Shown piece by piece: positions 51,396-63,289 of a stretch of 64,000 nt of DNA (positions within the stretch are counted from its first letter, which is position 1; each line of letters starts with the position of its first letter). The DNA is from Artemia franciscana. Lineage: Eukaryota > Arthropoda > Branchiopoda > Anostraca > Artemiidae. Under the pieces are notes generated by a model. The model had not been told where the DNA came from and ran no database searches. It saw nothing but the letters and a program-made list of their open reading frames with translations. The stretch spans positions 51,964,068-52,028,067 of the forward strand of contig NC_088866.1 in the NCBI RefSeq assembly GCF_032884065.1, in the 5' to 3' direction. Made by a program: the position numbers and the translations under genes.

Positions 51396-52212
51396 AAATG
51401 TGGCGTTTATCCTTATTTAAAGATCAACTAGCACGCAACTAGCCTCCTTCCAGTGTCCCTTTTTCTTCTGAAGACATCCGAATGAAATTCTGAGATGGGC
51501 GTTTGATTCACGCTAAAAAAAAAACTTTAAAAAAACATCAAATGTAAAATTAATATTTAATCGTCTCGATTTCTGGGCAATACTGTTATTATGGAAGTAA
51601 AGAGAAATATTAGGCGCTAAAATGAGCAGAGTTTATTCTTTATAGGAGGTAGACTCCCCTTTCCATCCCCAACTCCACCTCGCGATCGCAGAAACTTCGG
51701 AGGGTGCTCACTACATCAGAATTTCAGAGCTCTAATCCTTTTCAAAGAAGTCGAAAGTGATTGAAGACCAACCACCTGCGATGGGGGAAGGGTCTGTTGA
51801 GGGGGATACTCAGTTTATTACCACAAACTATGAAAACAAATTTTGAACTAGCTAAAAAGCAACTAATAATAATCGGTAACATAATATAACAGTTTCGTAA
51901 CAACAACAGCAGAAAAGTAACTAAAACATAAACAGCTGTGCTGAAGTAGAATCTCCCCCCCCCCCCAAAAAAAAGGCTATATTACCTGGTATTTGTAACT
52001 TAGGATGTACACAATAAAAATTTTACTTACTGCTGCCTCTAAAAATCAGTTAATTAATTCACGCTTTGTTTACACTGAACGGGGTCAATGACATACACGT
52101 GACCAATGTTGTTATTCTCGCAATTAATCTTGCCGTTTTCAGTGACACGTGGCCAGACAAGTATTTGTTGCTATCTTTAAGGGGTTAAACCTCGATTAAT
52201 AAAAATCCCACT
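51396..52212. other. Right interior of the Harbinger element, no gene seen
   Basis: Probable promoter side of the transposase. Sub-terminal features include GACACGTG sites (near 52095 and 52143) and AGACAAGTATTTG at 52155, which resembles the terminal ACAAGTAAACAAA. Confidence 0.45.
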
Positions 52213-52234
52213 GGACAAGTAAACAAACGCACCC
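52213..52234 (-). repeat. Right terminal inverted repeat
   Basis: 22 bp, exact reverse complement of the left repeat, followed by TAA (52235-52237). Confidence 0.93.
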
Positions 52235-52517
52235 TAAATAAATTATCCTGGAAGGTTGAAAATACAAGGGAAGGCGGATTTGCCTCCCAAAGCTAAAATT
52301 GGTCAACAGTAATTAGACATTTCACTAATATTGTCTCGCCTTGATACACATCATCTAACAGGTTTAAGTAACACACTAGTTTATATCTTCTTGTCTACTC
52401 CTATATTTTGTAGAAACTGAACTACTAGTCGAAAGATTTGTATACTAAGTTTTTCGTCAGCCACTCCACCCAAAAGAAGATTTATATTACATTACATAGA
52501 ATTCTGAGTAAGGAACT

Positions 52518-55500
52518 TTACAAAACTTTGTTTTGATGTTGATAATTATCACAATCTAGAAGAACATGTGCAATTGTCTCTTCGTTGTTACAACATGTGC
52601 AATTTTCATCCTCTCCAAAAAATCTTGCACGATAGGATTGAACCCCTGCCTGTTGGGATCTTAGCCGAAACAAAATAACTCCCTCTTTTCTTGTTAATTT
52701 GTCGTATATTTTTAATTCATGCCTCCTTGTGGTTTTGCTGGTGACAAAATAGTTGCCTGACAAATTCCGGTTTTCCTCAAAAGAAAATTTATCTAGATTC
52801 TTTATTGCTTTGTCAATCATCTTAACTTCCATGGGAGAATCACATTCAGTAAAGGGGCCTGTCATTTTTGTGGCCTGCTTTGCAGCTCTGTCTGCTCTTT
52901 CATTACCATCAATCCCAACATGAGCTGGTACCCATTGTAGAATTACTTTGTGTTTTTTGCAGACAGATGTAAACATAGAGTAACAAGCAATTACTTCCAT
53001 TATGGACATCCTATTTCTATTTGCATTACTGATGGCATCAATAGAGGCTTTAGAATCTGAACATATAACTATCTTTGGATAGTTTTGAAGATTGGTTCCT
53101 ATATATTCCAAGGCTTTCTTAATAGCAATAACTTCTGCTTGGAATACAGATGTTTCAACTGGTAACTTAAATTGATTTGTAATTTGCAGCTTAGGGATTA
53201 CAAATGCAGCCCCAACTGGTGTGTCATGTTGAATTTTTGATCCATCTGTATATATATGTACAAAGTCGCTATATAAGTTGGCCATGTGTAATCTAAAGCT
53301 GATTGCAAGATTGAACCAGGATACTTCACCAATATTATTTACACACTCAAGATGACTCTGTTCCCAAGGAGGTAATGGCATGTTTTCTGGGACCTTTAGC
53401 ATATCTGTTATTTTTAAACAGTAATCAAATTGAGAGCAGATTTCAATGGCTTTCTCAAAAATATTTTTCTGATTGCGTTTCTTTTGGCTGTTATCTGTGA
53501 TAAAGATACCTGGTTTTACTATTCTTGATTTTACTGGATGTGTTTTGTCAGCTGCCCATAGTTTCTTGATATATTTTAACACTGCAGTACTTCTTCTTGT
53601 TTCAAGGTCTTCTAGGCCACTTTCTGATAGCAGGAATGGAATTGGTGTTGTGTTCCTTGCTCCAAAGGAAATCCTCAGAGCTGCATTCTGGATTGTGTCT
53701 AGTCTTTCAAGGGTTGATTGTGGAGCTGATTGATAAATTGCTGCAGCATATTCAAGCTTTGATCGAACATACTTTTGGTAAAATTCAATCTGGAATTTTG
53801 CTCTACTACCCCAAGAGGACCTTGTTAATGATTTCAGAACATTTAGTCTTCTGATGCATGCTGCTTTGGTGTATTCTATGTGAGGATTCCAATTTAGATT
53901 TCTATCAATAATACAGCCTAAAAACTTCATTTGATTAACATAGTCAATTTTCCTACCTCCTAAAGTCAATGTTGGAGCACTTATAGCAGTTTTTCTAGTT
54001 ATAAGCATACCTTTGGTTTTATGTAAAGAAAAATTGATGTCAATACTGGCTGCCCAATTCTCTAGTTGTTGCAATACAGCTTTTATGCTTTTAGTGACCT
54101 CACTGATGGTTCTTCCTGTGACCCAAAAGACTTTATCATCTGCAAATATGCTTGCTCTGGATGTCCCATCATCTAGTGGTATATCATACACGCTGATGTT
54201 ATATAGATCAGGTCCTAGTGCTGAGCCCTGTGGCACACCCCTTTTGACCTTCAATGTGCTGGTAGATATGGTATTTCCTACTCTAATGTGAATTTCCCGG
54301 TCTTCCAGGTAACTCTTGACAAATTTTAATAGTCTTCCACGTATACCACTTTCAATAATACCATTCAAAATTTGTCTATGGGTGAGAGAATCAAAGGCAC
54401 TTTCAACATCTAAAAATACTGCAATCATTATTAGCTGGTTCTGAATAGCATAAGTGGCATCTCGTTGGAAACACACCAGGTTGTCAATGGTACTTCTATT
54501 CTTCCTAAAGCCACACTGGACGTCTTTGAGGAACTTTCTTTTTTCTATTTCCCAATTCAATCTCCTTTTAATAAGTCTTTCATACACTTTGCCCAAAACG
54601 GGCAAAAGTGTTATAAAGTGGTGATTTTCAATCTTTGAGCTATCTTTATTGGCTTTAGGAATCATTATTGAAGTTGCTGTTTTCCATATTTTTGGGAAAT
54701 AGCCAATATCCCATGCTTGGTTGATTAAGTCAAACAGGCATGATATCCACTCATCATTGAGATTGGAAATAAACTGAGGAAATATCATGTCAGATCCCGG
54801 AGCAGTTTTTGGAAGATAAGATATAACATGTTGTATTTCTGCTAGTGTAAATGGCTTATTGTATGGCTCACGTAGTTCTCTTCTGGAGAGTCTGTTGATC
54901 TTTGAGTCTTGGCAAATTATTCTAGTTGTGTCAGGATCCATTTTAACCACAGTTTGGCTGAGTAAGTCTAAGCTAGCTTTAACTCTTTGTGCTTCAGTGA
55001 GAAGAGGAATGTTGTTGTAAATCATAGGAGGGTTATTACTTTTTGGAGAGGGCTTGTTCATCATGTGTCTTACAAAGGAATAGACTTAGTTTGCTGGAGT
55101 TTTGAAATCAAGGTGCTCCATAAAATCTCTGATGCTTTTATTTTTTGCAGCTGAAACTGATTTTTTAAATTTTGCATATGATTTTTTCATTTGAATCAGA
55201 TTAGGTAAAGTAGTTGCAGCCGAATATATTCTGCTTTGTTTCTTATATTCCTTTTTTGACTCCTCACACTCTCTGTTCCACCAAATGCTGCTTTTTACCC
55301 TCTTATTAGTGCTTGCAGTAAATGGCATAGACGTCTTTGCAATTTCTAATAGTTTATTCTGAAATAGGAGGATTTTGTCATCAATAAAGGTATCTGTAGT
55401 CAAGATATTTTTTATGGGAATTAGATTTAAATTGTATTTAAAATGGGACCAGTTAGCCCTTTTTACCTGGAACCTGAATCTGTTACCATGACTTGCTGAA

Positions 55501-56219
55501 AATGATCTACTATTGGTTTGTTTATTAGACTCTATTGCCAAATGGATAGGAGAATGGTCACTAAATAGTAAAGTATCAGATGGGATACAAATGGATGTTA
55601 TACCTGCTATGCTAGGACTGGTCATAATCAGGTCAATTGTAGTTCTAATTTGAGAAAGGGGATTACATCTGGTGGGTAGTCCTTTTGGTGTTATCAGGCA
55701 TATGTTGGTATCAAGCAGCAACTTTTCCAAGCTTCTTCCAGATGGGTTAATCAAATCGCACTTACACCATACTTTACTGTGGGCATTGAAATCACCCACT
55801 ATAATTAGGTCCTCATTATTTGGGATCAATTGGTGTAGTTTTTTCATTATGTCTCCAACAATGGGATTGCTTCCATTGGCATTGTATACATTGAATATAT
55901 TTAAAAAATTGCCATTATCTTGAATAATTTTACATCCAGTAATTTCCAAATTCCATTGAGGGTTTTCTTCGATTTTTGGCTCAATTCTAGTAAAATGAAT
56001 GTTATTTTTTAAACAAATAATTACTCCTCCTTTGGTGCCATTAGTTCTGTCTTTCCTGATGACATTATAGTTTCTAAAGTTCATTCTCATATTGGGTTGT
56101 AGCCAAGTTTCCTGGATACATATTATATCTATAGAATTTTCCTGGCAGTGGTCAAGAATAATATCCTTTTTTTCCTTTTCTATAGATTGAGCATTCCAAG
56201 ACAGTATTTTAAGGGCCAT
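52518..56219 (-). pseudogene. LINE-C ORF2: endonuclease, RT, RNase H, with one in-frame stop
   Basis: One continuous frame of 1,234 codons is broken only by TAA at 55088-55086. The context KTPAN*VYSFVRHM suggests a Lys or Gln codon before the change. Upstream (377 codons): endonuclease with ILSWNAQS, IICIQETWL, IVGDFNAHSKVW, TTIDLIMTS and FSDHSPIHLAI, all intact. Downstream (from 55064): RT with KANKDSSKIENHHFITLLPV, GFRKNRSTIDNLV, AVFLDVESAFDSLTH, GVPQGSALGPDLY and ASIFADDKVFW; then RNase H with IYTDGSK, FQAEVIAIKKAL, ICSDSKASIDAI and WVPAHVGIDGNERADRAA; then a CTCC...HVLLDC zinc-like motif. ORF1 and ORF2 overlap by 11 nt (ATGGCCCTTAA), suggesting termination-reinitiation. A single mutation separates this copy from an intact ORF2. 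Confidence 0.92.
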
Positions 56220-57780
56220 GGTGGTTACCTAATGAGGCTCTATTAAGTAAACAGACACTTGAAATCTTTTGTTCATTAAGGTCCCCTAAATTTAATTCTT
56301 TTACCAATTTGCAGAGTTTTTCAATTCGAGCTGGTAAGCTTAGGCTTGATAAATTTATAAGATCTGGGCTGCAAAGTAGACCAATTACTAACCTTTCAGC
56401 TAGTTCTGTTTTTGATGATGCAATGAGTCTTTCAGTAGTTTGGTTTGGTGCAGTCTGATTAAACTTATTATTATGAAATCTCTTCTTATTTAGAACGTCT
56501 GCATAGCTTTTATAGGCTACCTGTGCCATACGGAATCCTATTTGATATTTTTCGGCCACTTGGAGGATTCCTTGGTTTTGTTGTCTTACTGGGCATAAGT
56601 TGGATGTTGATGAGTGGCTTCCGCCACAATTGGCACATGAATATGATTTTTGTCTAATTGCTGGGTCTATTGTTTTCAGTGGGCACCGGCCTGATTGGTG
56701 TTTCTCTGAGCACCTCAAACAGACTGACTCTTTAGCTCTGCATTCTTTTTGAGTGTGTCCATATTTCTGGCACTTGTGACACTGAAGTACTCTGCGATAG
56801 TACTGGTATACCTCCCTCTTTCTTCCAAAGCACCAAACATTTGGTGGTAGGGTCCTACCCTCAAATACAACTAATATAGCAAGACTGTCTTCAAGTTTTT
56901 TGGATTCTTTATTATATCTCTTCTGCCTTATAGCGTCTTGTACAGCTGTAGGAGATTGTAAGCTCTCCTTGATTTCCTCTATGGTTAGGTTAAGAGGGAT
57001 ACCTTTAATTATTCCTCTTACTGTAGGTTGTATTCGTTTAGTTATTACAGATATGTTGCAGAGTGTGCTAATGGAAAGAATATTTTCACTATCATTCTCC
57101 CCTTGTAGATATAAGAACATATTCTTTCTTTCTTTCTTAACTTCAAGCTCAAATTTTGAATTTTTCAATGTTGTCTGGATTGACTTTGCTATTTCATGAT
57201 CAGGGGGAAATGTTTTCCCATTTTCTGCAATTACAATTTCTATTAACACTTTATACTGTTCTTGCTCTGGCAAGCTTGGTGTATCCTTGTTAGTGTATTC
57301 TGCTTGAGGTGCTGCAGCTTTCCTTTGTTTACACTTTGTATTTACACCATTTTCACTATCTGGGGACAAATCTCTCCTTTTTATACCAATGTTTGGATTC
57401 TGTCCTAGTCTTGGTAATACTGATCCATTTTCATGCGTTATGATACCTTCTATTTCCATTGAATTTAAAGATGTTCTGAGCTCTTCATCACTGTCATAAG
57501 AGGGTAATGCTGGATAACTCTCTTCATTGAGTGCAGAAAATTTGTTTGAGGTCGGGATGGAGTAGCTTGGGTAGGTGGGACGTATAATATAACTTTGGGG
57601 TGGCGGGATTGAGTTATGGCTTGCAGTAACCATTGGTTGAGTTGGGCTTCTCTGGAGATCTCCTGGCGTATATATTGTTACACTTTGTCCATTAGGGAGA
57701 ATTCCAATTAGAGGTTGAGAGTAAGGGGGATGGAAATTTTGGGTGGGACCAGGTAAACCCTGGTCAGGTAACTGAAGCAT
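56209..57780 (-). CDS. LINE-C ORF1 protein (Gag-like, three zinc knuckles)
   Basis: The 523-residue protein is intact. The N-terminal about 110 residues are Pro/Gln/Ser-rich and probably disordered. Residues about 190-330 resemble the RRM-like region of I/Jockey Gag proteins (KTFPPDHEIAKSIQTTLKNS, later VRGIIKGIPLNLTIEEIKES). Three knuckles follow: CHKCQKYGHTQKEC, CLRCSEKHQSGRC and CANCGGSHSSTSNLC. A basic C-terminus follows. It would bind the element RNA. Stop codon TAA overlaps the ORF2 start. Confidence 0.9.
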   Translation of the reverse strand: MLQLPDQGLPGPTQNFHPPYSQPLIGILPNGQSVTIYTPGDLQRSPTQPMVTASHNSIPPPQSYIIRPTYPSYSIPTSNKFSALNEESYPALPSYDSDEELRTSLNSMEIEGIITHENGSVLPRLGQNPNIGIKRRDLSPDSENGVNTKCKQRKAAAPQAEYTNKDTPSLPEQEQYKVLIEIVIAENGKTFPPDHEIAKSIQTTLKNSKFELEVKKERKNMFLYLQGENDSENILSISTLCNISVITKRIQPTVRGIIKGIPLNLTIEEIKESLQSPTAVQDAIRQKRYNKESKKLEDSLAILVVFEGRTLPPNVWCFGRKREVYQYYRRVLQCHKCQKYGHTQKECRAKESVCLRCSEKHQSGRCPLKTIDPAIRQKSYSCANCGGSHSSTSNLCPVRQQNQGILQVAEKYQIGFRMAQVAYKSYADVLNKKRFHNNKFNQTAPNQTTERLIASSKTELAERLVIGLLCSPDLINLSSLSLPARIEKLCKLVKELNLGDLNEQKISSVCLLNRASLGNHHGP

Positions 57781-57900
57781 TCAGCTGCAATCACGATTGT
57801 CTAAAGTATAATATGGTAAAGTAATCACAGAAATACAAAGAATCACCAATACTCACAAGAAAATTACAACTTGAAGCAAAAGATTTTATATCCAACCGGT

Positions 57901-58539
57901 TAATCTTTTCTTCCTTTCCAGTGATAAAGTCATCGAAGAGAATGTTCAAATTTTGAAATACTTGGCGTGCTTCCCAGTGTTGCCGCTCCGCAATCTTACT
58001 AAATTTAAGAGGAAAAATTTACTAAATCGCATCTGTTTTTACTACATGCTCCGGAAAATTTCTTGTACGTGCGGCTACCGCCGCCGGCACACCGTCTAGC
58101 ATAAATGTTTACTATAAAAGGATAATCAGTAGGATTTTCATTCTTTTCTCTTTCTCTTGATTTTTTTCCTTTTTCACTATCTATTTCTATTTTTTTTCGT
58201 TTTCATTCAAATAAACCTACTGCTGTCACTTGCCACTCATTTTTTTTTTTTTTAATTAAAACTACAGATATTCCTGCAAAGGCTGACAAAATCGATTCGC
58301 TGATGTTATGGGAAGCGGAACAGTTCTTTCTCCTAAGAAATGTGGACCTACTTTTGATTGGTTGAGGGTAGGAGCAGTTCTCCATAGTACAGACCCAAAT
58401 TCCACCTTGAAGGGTGTCTTTTTTATAACTCCTTCATAAATCCGTTACTAGACTATTTTTGTTAGATTGGGGTTGGTCACGACAGTCGGAGAAGGAGAAA
58501 CAACAATTTGCTTCGAATTTTCACCAGTCGGTAATATAC
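57901..58539. other. No gene seen
   Basis: Possible remainder of the LINE-C leader, followed by AT-rich intergenic sequence. Confidence 0.4.
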
Positions 58540-59038
58540 TTTAAAAAAAAGTTTGGAAGAATATAAAGATAAGTCTGCAAACCAAGATTAGAATATTGGA
58601 AGCTACAGTGATGACAGTGGTCAAATACGGCTCTGAAGCATGGGTACTCCGAAAAGCGGACAATATTTTCCAGAGAAATTGCCTACGGATTGTACTGGAT
58701 ACCCGGCTGACTGACCATATTTCAAAGAGTAGGTTGTACGAAAAATGTGGTTCAATCCTGCTTTTTAGGGCTATAATGAAAGAAAGGTTGAGGTTGCTAA
58801 GCCACCATCTGTGGATGAAGGATGACAGATTGCCGAAGATTGTCCTTTTTGCTAACCGTCTTGGGCTACACGAAAATCAGGTGGTCCTCGCCCAGGTTGG
58901 GAGGATGTTATAAATAAAGTTTAAAAGAAAATGGGAACTTCCTGGGAGGATGTTAAGAGGGACGCCTTCAATAGATTAGATTGGAGGAGGAACGTGCGTA
59001 GCTGTGTTGGCATCATGTGGCTTGGTGCTGCAGTGAGT

Positions 59039-59078
<40 letters not shown>

Positions 59079-59080
59079 TT
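58540..59080 (+). pseudogene. RTE-type LINE 3' end with trinucleotide tail
   Basis: The frame at 58560-58915 reads KISLQTKIRILEATVMTVVK-like, YGSEAWVLRKADN, FQRNCLRIVLDTRLTDHISK, SRLYEKCGSILLFRAIMKER and LRLLSHHLWMKDDRLPKIVL, then after a frame change the NRLDWRRN-like tail. It ends GTGCTGCAGTGAGTTA then (GTA)n at 59038-59079. It is the best preserved of the four RTE fragments here. 5'-truncated and frame-broken. Confidence 0.8.
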
Positions 59081-62000
59081 TAGTTCGAACTAGAATTTTA
59101 CTAGATTAATTAAAGAAATTTTCCGACAAAACAAGTTTTTAGAGAAAAGTAAAGAACTTAATTAAACCAAAAATAAGCAAAAATGGAATCAAATTATCTA
59201 CCAAGTGTAAAACTACCATAAATCAGAAATTCTTAGAAATTCTTCAAACTTAAAACGAACAGAAATTCTAGTAAATAACCAAGTCAAATTCAAAACAAGC
59301 AGAAATTCATATGAGTATGGTTCAAAACCCCCTATGCGTTCCCAAGATCAAAACATAATTTTCAATTAACTGAAGATAATTTAAATATTTTCAATCTTAT
59401 AACTTTAATAAATCAAATATAATTAACGTTTTAAGGAATAGATATCAGTATATTCGCATTAAACGGATAAGTGCAAATTCGTTTTGTATTTTTTTTTTCA
59501 GTAGAGTACAAATTATGCTCTGGCATCGGTAAACTATAGGGGTCTCGAGCCCTACTCGTGTTATTTTCCGCTCGTTTTGAGTTTGAGGTTATTTATCATA
59601 CTTTTTGTACTATTTGGGGTTTAATTTATTTTCGATGTTTATTCGTGGTAGTATTACGCTTGGTAGATTATTTGATTTCATTTTTACTAATTTGTGGTGA
59701 AATTCATTAGTTTCCATTAAAAAAAAAACTTGTTTTGTCGAAAAAGTATTTTTAATTAATTCAGTAAAAATCTGGTTTGACCTGAAAAAATTACTATAAG
59801 AGTATTTTTTTTTACCATTCGACTAAAAAATATTTGCTGTTTCCAATTCAGAAAGTCTGCTGTTCTGGCTCTTTTTTTTAATTTTAGTTTTTTAAGGTTG
59901 AAGTTGAGGCCAAATTTCTTATTATAAAGAACGTCATTCTGAAAAGACAATTCTGAATTTAGGAAGTGGTTTGATTTGATATCCTACACAAATCAAGGTA
60001 GTACAGTAGCTTAAATAGAGGATAAGGTAGTCTCTCAGGAAAATATGAGATACTTGAAAGCCCGATGATTTCAAAAATTGTATCGTCCACGAGTTACAAA
60101 GGATTTTTACATTTCCGATTCTTTGTCTGAAAAGTCTGCTTTCTAACTGACTGTCAAATAAGATTTTGCTTGGCAAATGTTTAATGTTTGCTATTTCACC
60201 CCTTTTCTTCTAATCAATTACAATTCAAGTTTTTCTATTTTCAGACAGCCAATTCTAGTCTAAAGGACGATTTTTTTAATCGTTCTTGTAAAAAGTTCTT
60301 ATAAAAATACAAAGAGTGTTGACCTGCACTTGCAATTCTGAGCCAAGTAAAATGAATCCCAGAGCAAGGGCTCATAATATTTTACAGAGCATTTAAAACT
60401 TTTTGCTCATTTTGTTTAAGCAGAATAATTATCAACAAGATTCACAAGAAGGAGAACGGCCTTGGTGTTTGTAAAGTAAAGGTCGGTGAGGCACTGGTGG
60501 TACTTTGTCAAAAGCGAAATGATCACTGGTATGAGGGAGTTCACCATCGGATACTAACAGTGAATTTGGACTTGAATTCAATAGACTTTGCATAACATAA
60601 AAGATGTTACTGAAACTTTGCATCCGGTAGGAGCCTGCCTTTGAAACACCCAGGGTCGACTGACGGACTCAAATAAATGAGAGGTAGGATAACAAAATAA
60701 ATCAAGATCAAGTATTTGATGAGGTAGTTATTTGTTGATCGGGTCCTGAACACCTTGCTAGCAGCATAAAAGTATGATATTGGCCTGACAGTGGATTTTG
60801 ATTAGTAAAATAGTTGCTGCAGTTCAGCATGATTTAAACTTTTCGTTCAACATTTTTCAGTTTCTTAGAAGGATATATTGAAGTCAAGAAGCAAGAGTCA
60901 TCCCTTCAAGCGTGTGCAACCAAGCTCGAGCCCCTCAAAGCGTCAATGTCGCGGATATAACAGTACCTATGCATATATGAATGCTTTTGACTCACTGCAG
61001 TCTTCAATTGTGGCAGAAGGATTAGGTAACCGAGGCCTTCACCTCTGCACTGTTGAAAGATGTTTCGACTCTTCACATGTTCTAGCCATTGCCTGTTGGC
61101 GAAGTCTTACAGAATATATTTTCAGAAAATGCTTCACCTGAAAGACATAAATCCTCACATACTCAACATTTTCAAAAATAACATTTTGTAATAAGGCGCT
61201 TGACAGACTCTGGGTTCATCTTTTCACCACCTGCTTATAGAACATTTGTTGATGCGCTCTCCAAGAACTAGTACATTTCTGACATGTAGACACGGCGTGA
61301 GGAGTTTCAGTTACTAATATGGCTTTTACTGGCTCTTACTCTGGCTACTGTCAGCTTTGCACACTAAGAACTTACGGGTGTTTCATTTTAGACTACTGAG
61401 CAGCATAAGGACATGGGAGTGACAAAACAGAACGTGAATTTCAAGATGTTGTTAAAAGTTCTTCGATTATGTAATGTGAATATATGGGTACACTTTCGTA
61501 GCAGTACACTCAACCTCAAATTCAACGTAAAAAAAATAAAAATCAAATTTATGGAAGAGATAGAGTGGCAGATTTTGTACTCGGAATCATCACATACTTG
61601 TTAGTTGGGTAGTAAAAAAATTGTATTGCAATTTGTTTCAAAATTGTGGCTTTTTTCATTCGTTTCCTAGACTAGTTGTAGTGCTGACTTTGTGAAAAGA
61701 CATATACAGTAGCCCCTATATACATATATAGCCCCATATACAGTGCCCCTCCCATTTTTTTTTACTCTTTCGGTGAGATTAAATGGTCGTAGAAACTTGG
61801 CAAGTAGCTCATTTTACTTAAAATTATAAGGCCTTGCATCTTATTGAAAGGTCATAAATAAATGGTCATAAAAAGGTCCTTCCTCTTGTCTTCTTTTTAC
61901 CTCCTTAATCCCAGGACTCTGATTAGGATTATGAGATCGTCATTTCACTAAAAACTGACATAGGTTCTAAAAATATCCATCCGGAGAGGAGTAGACACCC

Positions 62001-62441
62001 GAGGCTCCCCAAGAAAATGTGAGTACAGATGGCACTAACTTTAATTTATTTGTTTGGCCCTTTTTTCAACTTTAGCTCATACCATGCTTTTGCGAATATG
62101 ATGCTCATGACGGCCGCTTCCCATGGGTGAAAACTACAACTAGTAAACTTATCATGCAAACATTATTTTGTTCTTTTGTTGTATCTCCTTATGGATTAGA
62201 ATTTGCAATCTTCTTTGAGTAAATTTTGAAAGTTTGATCAAATTTTTTATAGAAATTTGTTTAAGTTTTGAGGTTTACATGTACTTTGACTAAACTTTAT
62301 TTGTAATCTGAGGAAATAAAACAATATGGTTCGAATATTGGTGGCAACAACATCCCTCCTAACACAGACTATGACTCTAGCCTATGACTCCAGCCTATTT
62401 TTGTATGAATTATGGCCATGATTTACCTAGGTAAAAAAATT
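59081..62441. other. Unassigned region
   Basis: No convincing gene. Two short open frames might be exons but show no family. On the minus strand 60432-60623 gives SLLNSSPNSLLVSDGELPHT followed by SDHFAF. On the plus strand 60878-61141 gives RGYNSTYAYMNAFDSLQSSI after a plausible acceptor (CATTTTTCAG at 60859), but with an intervening TAG. The remainder is AT-rich. Confidence 0.4.
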
Positions 62442-62512
62442 TCCTGTGGCAGGAATAGAACCTACGACCTTCCGAACTAAGTCCAATGCATCTCCCACTG
62501 TGTTAAACAGGT
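62442..62512 (-). repeat. Decayed tRNA-like unit
   Basis: 71-nt homologue of 63217-63287, with the B box decayed (GGTTCTATTCC) and the acceptor stem imperfect. It shares the flanking sequence on its high-coordinate side (GTCAAAAAGACTCAACT through AGGTGGAATTAGGCTGTTTA). Confidence 0.75.
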
Positions 62513-63216
62513 TTGTCAAAAAGACTCAACTGTAGAGTAATTGATTGTATAGTATCACTTTAACGTCATTTTCAGGTGGAATTAGGCTGTTTAAAAATCT
62601 TGAACATTTGTTTTAATGATAAATTTTATTTCTGACCCTGAGGAATAGTGAAGACAGAGTTCAGGTCACACACTGTAGGTTCTTGCTAACGAACAAGGAA
62701 AATAAAGCTATGGTTGAACTTATTTTTCTTCAAATGCCATAACGTTGATGATCTTCTAACAAAATATTGCCCACCCCGTATCTTTTTATAAGTCCGTTCT
62801 CTGGAATATTATGCCATGTTTCCCTGTCTTCAAAGCATAGTTCTCTGAACTTTCACTTGTTATATCAACAGAGATAAAAATTGTATTTCCCTGTGTTTAA
62901 TCATCGAAAAATTGAGTCTCATCATTGTTGTTGAGATAGCTGCAACCTAGTCAAAAAACCACATATCCCAAAGTAAATTCATTACTCTAGATAGCAAGAT
63001 TCTTGTAATAATAAACATTGTAGCTAACAATAAACATTATTAAAAATTAAATCCCTGCTTGACCGTAAAATTAATGATCGTTCAACAAAAAAAGCCCTAC
63101 CAATTATCTTTTTAAAAGTTCCTTCTCTAGAATTTTATGCCACATCTCCCAGACTTCAAAGCTTAGCTCTCTGGAACTTTTTTTTTAAATTTTAATTGAC
63201 TAATATTAAAAAAATT

Positions 63217-63287
63217 GCCTGTGGCAGGATTCGAACCTGCAACTTTCAGGACTAAGTCCAACGCATCTGCCATCTTGCTACACAGGC
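63217..63287 (-). tRNA. tRNA-like gene or tRNA-derived SINE head, likely pseudo
   Basis: The minus strand folds into a tRNA-like shape. It has a 7-bp acceptor stem GCCTGTG/CACAGGC, a D-arm starting TAGCAAGATGG (near-match to a pol III A box) and a perfect T-arm with B box GGTTCGAATCC. A 7-T pol III terminator starts two bases after the end. The anticodon arm is poor: TTGGA and CTGAA pair badly around loop CTTAGTC, so no anticodon can be assigned safely. A related 71-nt unit lies 775 bp away with the same downstream-side flank. Confidence 0.55.
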
Positions 63288-63289
63288 TT

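Larger units (their letters stand above)
52300..57900 (-). mobile_element. LINE-C: I-like non-LTR retrotransposon with RNase H
   Basis: The minus-strand order is 5' leader (from about 57900), ORF1 with zinc knuckles (57780-56209), ORF2 (56219-52518) with endonuclease, RT and RNase H, then a 3' region of up to about 200 bp with TAATGTAATATAA-type sequence near 52490. RNase H after the RT and three knuckles in ORF1 place it in the I-group in the broad sense. Boundaries are not defined by a target duplication that I could find. It abuts the right end of the Harbinger element. Confidence 0.8.

Noticed and set aside
60432..61141. Two short open frames as exons of a host gene
   Set aside because: No family match and no consistent pair of splice sites. 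One has a TAG between the acceptor and the frame.
63217..63287. Functional tRNA with anticodon TAG
   Set aside because: The anticodon stem pairs badly and the D-stem is short. Leu tRNAs have a long variable arm that is absent here.
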